NCBI GenBank assembly: GCA_002887195.1
Contig: PJAB01000969.1
Span: 1 to 18,634 of the forward strand
Length of the DNA: 18,634 bases
Direction: 5' to 3'
Source: Chrysochromulina parva
Taxonomy: Eukaryota > Haptophyta > Prymnesiales > Chrysochromulinaceae
Shown: positions 14,301 to 18,634 of the stretch, piece after piece
Numbering within the stretch: position 1 is the first letter of the stretch
Layout: every line of letters begins with the position of its first letter
Program-made: the position numbers and the translations under genes
Notes under the pieces: model-generated
Databases searched by the model: none
Seen by the model: the letters and a program-made list of their open reading frames with translations, nothing else
Told to the model about the DNA's origin: nothing

Positions 14301-14876
14301 GATCTCGGCGCCGAGCTGGCGCGCGTGCTGCGAGTAGGTCAGCTTCAGGAACTTGCCGAAGCGCGACGAGTTGTTGTTTCGCACTGTCTGCGCGTTGCCA
14401 AAGGCCTCGAGGATCGGGTTAGTGCGAAGGATCTTCTCGGTGAGGCTCCCTTTGTCCGAGGCGGCACCCGATGCAGAGGTGGCGCACAGCGCGTCGACGT
14501 GCGCCAGGTAGCGCATGCAGATCTTGGTCGCCTCCGTCTTGCCCGCGCCGGACTCGCCCGAGACGAGGATGGACTGCGAGCGCAGCTCGAGCCCTCGCGA
14601 GGCCTGCTTCGCAACCTCTTTGAGCGCCTCGTTGGCAATGGAGTAGCAGTGCGGGGGATGGCTCGAGAAGGGGTCCTCCGCCTGGTGGTACTGCACGACG
14701 CGGTTCTCGTCGAACATGCACATTGGCAGCCAGCGGAAGGGATTGACGCTCACGACTATGTGGCCGCACGTCGTGTACACGTCGCCGTTCACAAAGCGTG
14801 CGCGCAGGTTCTCCATCATAGAATGCTCGTCGAGGACGGTCAAATTGACCATGTCCGCATGGGTGCCGTCCGCCAT
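11328..14876 (-). CDS. Unconventional myosin heavy chain
   Basis: Actin-based ATP-driven motor. Residue numbers count from the longest frame (ATG 15032). The motor shows P-loop GESGAGKT (159-166), switch I NNNSSRFGKF (219-228), switch II DIFGFESF (451-458), SH1 region CAGMLEAVRI (688-697) and converter GKTKVFFKG (804-812). Loop 2 is Gly/Lys/Ala-rich (about 612-634). Several IQ-like basic repeats (about 824-940) should bind calmodulin-type light chains. Two coiled-coil stretches (about 950-1092 and 1118-1222) suggest dimerisation. There is no N-terminal SH3-like domain and no MyTH4, FERM or dilute cargo domain. I place the start at codon 53 (14876): the conserved motor begins just after it, the preceding residues look non-coding, and TACCGGTA lies 55 nt upstream, inside the longer frame. 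The class cannot be assigned. The acidic residue at about 394 fits the TEDS rule. Confidence 0.95.
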   Translation of the reverse strand: MADGTHADMVNLTVLDEHSMMENLRARFVNGDVYTTCGHIVVSVNPFRWLPMCMFDENRVVQYHQAEDPFSSHPPHCYSIANEALKEVAKQASRGLELRSQSILVSGESGAGKTEATKICMRYLAHVDALCATSASGAASDKGSLTEKILRTNPILEAFGNAQTVRNNNSSRFGKFLKLTYSQHARQLGAEIDTYLLERSRVVRPPESESNYHVLYALMYAPADADNLPGLPRFKPERYPCLTPGNNYASLEERRKAWAGVSSALDDVGLSLAEQTDVARALAATLALSVLSFSAADDAEGNRAAAVVPGVELDGVAALLAIDASMVQDALCTRRSFLPTGDSFVKVLDEQQAADGRDALSKGLYGRLFDQVVSRLNSLIEGDNAAAAKGKAAFIGILDIFGFESFKTNSFEQLCINFANEMLQQQFNADVFRQQQKEYEAEGVPWQQISYQDNEPTLNLIRDKRIGLLSLLDEECRLQSGTPSAFVSKITAAHKGSDLLSVPNLQANRDAPVFTVVHYAGKVTYDTLLFLMKNTDPLHTDLVDMMQQSDNAALAALFTPAGKAPAATAGKAAPGKGKGGGALFQLTVGGRFKEQLTGLMTTIASTQVHYIRCVKPNAQSVPHEFNTELVSEQLRCAGMLEAVRISRAAYPHRLPRPAVAKRFGPVAVFEAGVARGGDVAAKALFAGIEPKHMTTVQLRNALKSAHVAYSDKDSQDELIAAVEKQGTHGLNALLQLLLPPSAEYADGGFCVGKTKVFFKGSQLPMLETRLLALRTKRAVKLQSHARRRTSAKYWRRVKKAVPIIQSSMRRWHARRIAAKRRAAQRRISGLVRGFLARRCVAKLRRDRAVVRIQKAYRGGLKRREYVALRRAAVKFQARARTVWAVRSYQEKREKARLQATYKGQLEEARQRLEKEANEREGLLAEKKRLESLLSNAESARELAARLHAEKREAAMEYSALLKQQEEENNSLREELAATRAARASEETARVAAEKKTEELQVRLSVAESTHNSNTLKMTRLLELEKSAHTAAKHELKQLKGALPEGAEAAMLKAAASVVPGTIVHQVSSSEHQSALVELQQLQAKSDQHKAKLDEVFAENKQLKQRLSIAETERDREKHKLQRTVDAAQLKRKEWETEKRALKRQLENQEAEVRKRDKWLEKAKDIIKEYQKRHAPGQGPAMS

Positions 14877-15074
14877 GTTCGGCAGCAAAGAACCACCCGC
14901 CTCTGCCCGCCTTCGTGAGATACGCGTTCGATACCGGTAGATCGTTCGATAGCTCGTTTTCTCGAAGAAGAAGACGGTCCCCGTGTTTCGTACGACCATG
15001 GGTGGAGTATATTCTCTGCGACACTTACCCAAATTAGTTCAATTTGACGTGGGGAACGCGCGTTCTGCGTCATA
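14877..15074. promoter_or_regulatory. Divergent promoter region of myosin and acidic/RGG gene
   Basis: If myosin starts at 14876, 198 bp separate it from the plus-strand gene at 15075. The interval contains one TACCGGTA palindrome and no clear TATA box. If the longer myosin frame is used, the gap shrinks to 42 bp and the motif becomes coding. Confidence 0.45.
14932..14939. promoter_or_regulatory. TACCGGTA palindrome upstream of myosin
   Basis: An exact copy 55 nt before the preferred myosin ATG and 135 nt before the divergent plus-strand ATG. It is the second divergent pair in the window with this palindrome between the genes. Confidence 0.45.
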
Positions 15075-16240
15075 ATGGCTTTTGATATGAACCTCTCTTC
15101 CGACGAGGACGACGCTCGTGTGCCACCGCCAATCGCCATGCCGCCGCTCTCGGTTGCCGCCGCCGAGGGAGAGCCAGAGGTGGAGGTGGAGCTGGATCCA
15201 GCTCAGTGGGAGGTGCCGCTCGAAGGCGCGCCTACGCAGCCGCAGGGTGACGGCAGCGATACTGAAAGTGATAGCGAGGAGGAAGAGGTCGTCGGTCTGG
15301 CTGCACACGGCGCTCCAGCTGTGCACGATGAGGGCGCGGCGCAGGAGACCGAGGGCATAGACGGCGCCGGCGCCAACACAGCTTGCTCGGAGACCGAGGA
15401 AGAGGACGAGGAGGAGGACGAGGAGGCGGAGACGGTGGCGGGTGGCCCTGCGGACAATGTCGACGCCATAGCGGCCGGCCCCGCAGCTGAGGAGGTGGCA
15501 GCGGCAGAGGGTGTCGTCTTCGACGACGATAACGAAGTCGAGGTGGAGGAGGACGACGAGGACGAGGGTGAGGTGGCGACGGCAGCAACGGCGGCTGCGG
15601 CGGCGGACGACGTTGATGCGACGTTGATGGACTTCCACGCACTCGTGTTTGGTGTCTGCGACGAAAGATACTACGAAACCATCGCATCGTGGCGCAAAGA
15701 GGGCTCGGACTGGCTTCTCGCAGACACCGGCTCGTCCACCGGCTTCGATGCCGCCAGGTCGCAGGCGGCAGCAGCAGCGCACTGGACGAGCTGCCGCCAC
15801 TGCCGCTCAAGGAGCTACAAGCCGCGCTCTTTGAGGACGCCGGCTTCGTGTCGCAGCACCTGCAGACAGACGCGGAGAACGGTCGCTATGTGCTCACCGT
15901 CCTCTTCGGATGCAGCCCCTTCGGGGGGGAGATCGATGATTTTTTCGTCAAGGCAGCGGCGCGCGAGGAGGCTCGCAAGAGCAGCAGTCGCGGCGGCCGC
16001 GGCCGTGGGCGGGGCCGTGCGGGGCGCGGCGGCGGCGGTGGTGGCGGCGGCGGCAGCAGCGGCGGCGGCAGAAGCGGCCACAGAGGCGGCGGCAGCAGCA
16101 GCAGCAGCGGTCGCGGCGGCGGCGGCGGTGACGGCGGTGGCGGCGGTGGCAAGAAGCGGTCCTTCTCTGATCGACTCGCACTCGCCGAAGCATCCGACGA
16201 TTCCAGCGATGCCGAGTCAGTGGGAGTACTCGTGGATTAG
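15075..16240 (+). CDS. Acidic N-terminus / RGG-rich C-terminus protein with a frame break
   Basis: No family is recognised. The first frame (from 15075) gives an acidic, disordered N-terminus with Glu/Asp runs (about residues 58-185), then a folded-looking segment starting DFHALVFGVCDERYY. Near 15758 it loses sense, while a second frame continues naturally: LDELPPLPLKELQAALFEDAGF, then YVLTVLFGCSPFGGEIDDFF, then a long Arg/Gly/Ser-rich RGG region and an acidic end at TAG 16238-16240. Joining needs removal of a length equal to 2 modulo 3. GT...AG segments that fit are 15758-15771 (14 nt) and 15734-15771 (38 nt), giving about 383 or 375 residues; a one-base sequencing or real indel is an alternative. 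Acidic plus RGG composition is common in nucleolar and chromatin-linked RNA-binding proteins, which is only a hint. Confidence 0.65.
16029..16152 (+). repeat. GGC/GGT/AGC-rich trinucleotide tract (Gly/Ser run)
   Basis: An imperfect trinucleotide tract that codes for the Gly/Ser runs of the RGG region. It is compositional low complexity, in phase with the second frame of the gene. Confidence 0.8.
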
Positions 16241-16576
16241 GCTCGAAATCGGACTACGGAACTACGGTCTACGCTCCGCTGCCGGGACGGCGCGCGACAC
16301 CGACGCTCACCGCAGTCTCGAGTTCGCTGGACCTGTTCAGTGAGTTTACAGTTACATCTTACAAATCTGTAAAGTGTAATCTCTCTCGCTGGACCGCGGG
16401 TCCGGGAACCGACCGCTGCCAGTAACGCCAGGGCGTCCAAGTGAGAGACGGACCGGAACGCACTCTGGTCCAGCTCACGTGGGGTGGGTGCAGCAGGTCA
16501 GAGGTCTAATCGATCCACCTTCGCCGCGCGGAGCCGCGAAGGGGTCCCGGTCAGCGCATGACCACCTGGGCATGGG
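16241..16576. other. Intergenic region between convergent genes
   Basis: This 336-bp gap holds the 3' ends of the acidic/RGG gene and the RNA-binding protein gene. An AT-richer patch at about 16341-16385 has TTACA three times and TGTAA twice, candidate poly(A) signals for the two strands. A small hairpin (TTACA, loop AATC, TGTAA) spans 16359-16372. Nothing else is seen. Confidence 0.6.
16346..16379. terminator. Cluster of UGUAA-type poly(A) signal candidates on both strands
   Basis: TGTAA occurs on the plus strand at 16368-16372 and 16375-16379, about 130 nt past the acidic/RGG stop. It occurs on the minus strand at 16346-16350, 16352-16356 and 16359-16363, about 215-230 nt past the RNA-binding protein stop. 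Five copies in 34 bp between two convergent genes are what shared 3' end signals would look like. Confidence 0.4.
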
Positions 16577-18424
16577 TCAGCGCCGCCCCCGATCGCGCGA
16601 ATCAGAACCTCCCCGCGGTCCCCCGGAGTCGTCACGCCGGCCACGGTCGCGGTCGCGATCGCGATCGCGGTCGCGGTCGCGGTCGCGGTCGCGGTCGCGG
16701 TCGCGGCGCGGCTCGTCACGGCGGCCATCGCGATCACGCTCACGGTCGCGGCGCGGGTCATCCCGCTCGCGATCGCGCCGCTCGCCGCCTCGGTCGCGCA
16801 CGCCGGCAACGCCGCCGCCGCTATGCATGCGCTCATAGTGGAACTCGGGCGTGATGGTGGGGCGCGGGCCAGTGGCGTCGAGGGAGAGGCCCTGCACTTC
16901 GTGCAGCGCCTCGCGCAGCGACGCGTACCCAAGCGCGCGCGGCTCAATCCGGCTGCCGTAGGCCATCTCATACAACCCAGGGAGCTGTGCGACCTCCATG
17001 CGCGCCGTCACGAGCGAACGCACGCGCGCCTGGAACTGCTGGTAGACCATCGAGCTGCGCCGGTCATCACGCAGCTGCGGCGCGAGCATCGGCTCGTACT
17101 GCGGCGCCCAGCATGAGCGGAAGCGCTCCGCCCATCCCCACTCCACGAGCGGCGCCGAGGCATCTACCCAAGCGGCGACGGCCGCGACGAGTTGTACGTT
17201 CTTAGCCTGCGCGTCGCGACGCACCTTGGCCTCAGCCTCGTCCTGCTCTCGCGCGTCGCAATCGAGCCGAGTGAAGAGGTACCGGCCGTCGAGGACGTTG
17301 TTGTGGAGCATCCACACCGCCGCATCCGCCGCCGCCGCCGTGCGGAATTCGACGAAACCGTAACCAACCGACCGGCCGTTCTCATTCATCACGACGTGCA
17401 CCGCCGCAGTGTTCGTCGGGTCGGCGCCCGCTACGAGGACGTGGTTCTTGAGCCCTTGCAACGAGGTGCGCGGGTCGAGATTCCCCACGTAGACGAGGCA
17501 GCCCGAGTGCTGGTTGACCACCAGGTCGTCCGAGCGCACGACGAGCTGCGAGCCTCGGAGCTCGACGACCTCGAGCTTCTCCAGTGCGGCGCTCGCCATT
17601 TCGGGCCTTGCGAGCTCCACGATGCCGAAGCCGCGCGGGCGCCCCTCGACGTCGCACGGCAGCTGCACGTGAACCAGGTCTTTCGGGTTGGGCGCGAAGG
17701 GCGCGAAGAGCTCATAGAGCTCGCGGAGCGTCGTGTCGGGCGGCAGACGGCCGACGTACAGGCGGCAGCCCGGGGAGAAGTCGCGCTTCGGCAGCTCGGA
17801 GGCCGCGCCGTCGTCAGCGTCCTGGCCCGCCGAGTAGCCCCCTATGGCGGGCATCACCACGCGGCTCACCGCCTGCGTCGCGAGCGAGCCCGGATCGAGA
17901 GGCACCACCTCGGCCGCCCAGAGCTTCTCAGCACGCTCGGGGTTGGGCGCGAGCTGGAACTCGACGCGCTCGCCGATGGCGGGCAGCTGCTCGGCGCCGG
18001 GCACCTGCGAGAGGCGCACGAAGACGTGGCCGCCCGCGATCGTGCGGCACGAATCATCCGGCTCGATTTGGCCCGTCGTGGCGTTCGGACGCGATGAGAT
18101 CTTGCCCGTCAGCCGCGGCACCGCCTGCACCGAGTGCAGCTCGCCCGTCGTCGACTTGAGCTCTACGACGCACCGCTCGCCCGCACGCAGCGTGACGGCC
18201 GCGCCCGTCACGCGCACGCGCGGCTGCTTGTCCGTCATCGCCCAGTGCCACAGGTGCGCCTCCTCGAAGCTGAGCGTCTTCGACACGCTGCTCAAGGCGG
18301 TGGGCAAGTCGGAGGTGAGCTCCACCTCGCCCGCGCCGCCGGCGTACGAGATGCACAAGGCCGGCAGCGCCACGGGTCCCTCGTTGCGCCGGCCCTCGGC
18401 CGGCACGGCCTTGGCGTGGAGCAT
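16577..18424 (-). CDS. RNA-binding protein: CSD-like, two RRMs, LOTUS-like, RD-repeat tail
   Basis: A 615-residue protein probably acting in mRNA handling. Residues about 104-176 resemble a cold-shock domain (RLTGKI, HVFVRLSQV, GERVEFQL). Two RRMs follow: the first at about 220-300 with RNP2 RLYVGRLP and RNP1 RPRGFGIVEL, the second at about 308-390 with RNP2 LVYVGNLD and RNP1 SVGYGFVEF. Residues about 460-515 resemble an OST-HTH/LOTUS domain (RVRSLVTARM, LPGLYEMAYGSRI, LGYASLREALHEV); this call is less secure than the RRMs. The tail (about 545-615) is an Arg-Asp/Arg-Glu dipeptide region like those of splicing-linked proteins. The start is the first ATG after an in-frame TAG. The N-terminal 100 residues are unassigned. 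LOTUS domains in known proteins bind RNA helicases or G-quadruplex RNA. Confidence 0.88.
   Translation of the reverse strand: MLHAKAVPAEGRRNEGPVALPALCISYAGGAGEVELTSDLPTALSSVSKTLSFEEAHLWHWAMTDKQPRVRVTGAAVTLRAGERCVVELKSTTGELHSVQAVPRLTGKISSRPNATTGQIEPDDSCRTIAGGHVFVRLSQVPGAEQLPAIGERVEFQLAPNPERAEKLWAAEVVPLDPGSLATQAVSRVVMPAIGGYSAGQDADDGAASELPKRDFSPGCRLYVGRLPPDTTLRELYELFAPFAPNPKDLVHVQLPCDVEGRPRGFGIVELARPEMASAALEKLEVVELRGSQLVVRSDDLVVNQHSGCLVYVGNLDPRTSLQGLKNHVLVAGADPTNTAAVHVVMNENGRSVGYGFVEFRTAAAADAAVWMLHNNVLDGRYLFTRLDCDAREQDEAEAKVRRDAQAKNVQLVAAVAAWVDASAPLVEWGWAERFRSCWAPQYEPMLAPQLRDDRRSSMVYQQFQARVRSLVTARMEVAQLPGLYEMAYGSRIEPRALGYASLREALHEVQGLSLDATGPRPTITPEFHYERMHSGGGVAGVRDRGGERRDRERDDPRRDRERDRDGRRDEPRRDRDRDRDRDRDRDRDRDRDRGRRDDSGGPRGGSDSRDRGRR
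16645..16704 (-). repeat. (GGTCGC)10 hexanucleotide repeat coding RD dipeptides
   Basis: Ten head-to-tail hexamers, eight GGTCGC and two GATCGC, encode alternating Arg-Asp on the minus strand near the C-terminus of the RNA-binding protein. Unit length keeps the frame. Confidence 0.95.
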
Positions 18425-18634
18425 AGACGCACGCGCGGACGCGCGGCCAACCCCCCGGAGGGTCTTGGGTGTCGAATTCTAAACATAGGCTGTGAAAAGC
18501 GAGACATCAAGTGGTACAGTCGTTGTCAAAAGTCCTGACCCCCAGGGTGGGGTGGGGTGGGGTGGGGTCGGCCGAAGTGGCCGATCGCGCTCTGCGCCTC
18601 TCGCGCCCCGACGCTCTCATGCCGTCGACTGCCC
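18425..18634. other. Upstream flank of RNA-binding protein gene, to window edge
   Basis: About 210 bp that should include the promoter of the minus-strand gene. It holds a G-rich tandem repeat (18545-18568) and a 6-bp inverted repeat, TCGGCC-GAAGT-GGCCGA (18568-18584). No ORF is supported. Confidence 0.5.
18545..18568 (+). repeat. GGGGT tandem repeat, G-quadruplex-prone
   Basis: GGG-T followed by four GGGGT units gives five G-runs separated by single T residues, an ideal G-quadruplex pattern on the plus strand. It lies about 120 nt upstream of the RNA-binding protein ATG. Confidence 0.9.

Noticed and set aside
13323..14918. 531-codon plus-strand ORF
   Set aside because: Antisense shadow of the myosin motor domain, in the same codon alignment as the other long shadow.
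17192..18097. 301-codon plus-strand ORF
   Set aside because: Antisense and codon-aligned to the clearly coding RRM protein; no recognisable domain.
18545..18568. GGGGT repeat as a telomere or internal telomeric sequence
   Set aside because: The unit does not match common algal telomere units (TTTAGGG, TTAGGG), is short, and flanks an ordinary gene.
1..18634. tRNA, rRNA or CRISPR array
   Set aside because: Scanning by eye for T-loop (GTTCRA) contexts with matching stems, rRNA core sequences and regularly spaced repeats found nothing convincing. A tRNAscan or Infernal run would settle the small-RNA question.

Overview
The window looks like gene-dense, GC-rich nuclear DNA of a unicellular eukaryote, most likely a microalga. 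The eukaryotic signs are a myosin heavy chain, a GT29 sialyltransferase-like domain, a two-RRM RNA-binding protein, an Amt/MEP-family ammonium transporter with a eukaryotic look, and a rhomboid with a long organelle-type presequence. Most genes read as one uninterrupted ORF, including about 3.5 kb of myosin, so introns are rare or absent here. The lineage cannot be fixed from this sequence: possible UGUAA poly(A) signals would fit a green alga, while the rhomboid presequence would also fit a secondary-plastid alga such as a haptophyte or heterokont.

Layout from left to right. A low-complexity gene runs off the left edge on the minus strand (start 2269). It diverges from a plus-strand NYN/PIN-type nuclease with a hydrophobic tail anchor (2374-3564). 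Five minus-strand genes follow: an aldo-keto reductase with an unusual C-terminal membrane segment (4240-5454), an ammonium transporter (6066-7559), a rhomboid protease (7933-8739), a two-domain protein joining an endonuclease/exonuclease/phosphatase (EEP) domain to a GT29 sialyltransferase domain (8845-11100), and an unconventional myosin (11328-14876). The myosin diverges from a plus-strand acidic/RGG protein whose reading frame breaks once (15075-16240). That gene converges on a minus-strand RNA-binding protein with CSD-like, RRM, RRM, LOTUS-like and RD-repeat regions (16577-18424).

The genes do not form an obvious pathway and look like independent housekeeping and cell-biology genes. Two features stand out. 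One is the EEP-GT29 fusion, in which the catalytic motifs of both domains are intact. The other is the exact palindrome TACCGGTA, present five times. It (or a one-base variant) lies 11-14 nt before three start codons and inside both divergent intergenic regions, so it is a good candidate for a shared core-promoter element. The leftmost gene, whose long frame is open to the window edge and hides a second frame with a good coding signature, is the least certain annotation.
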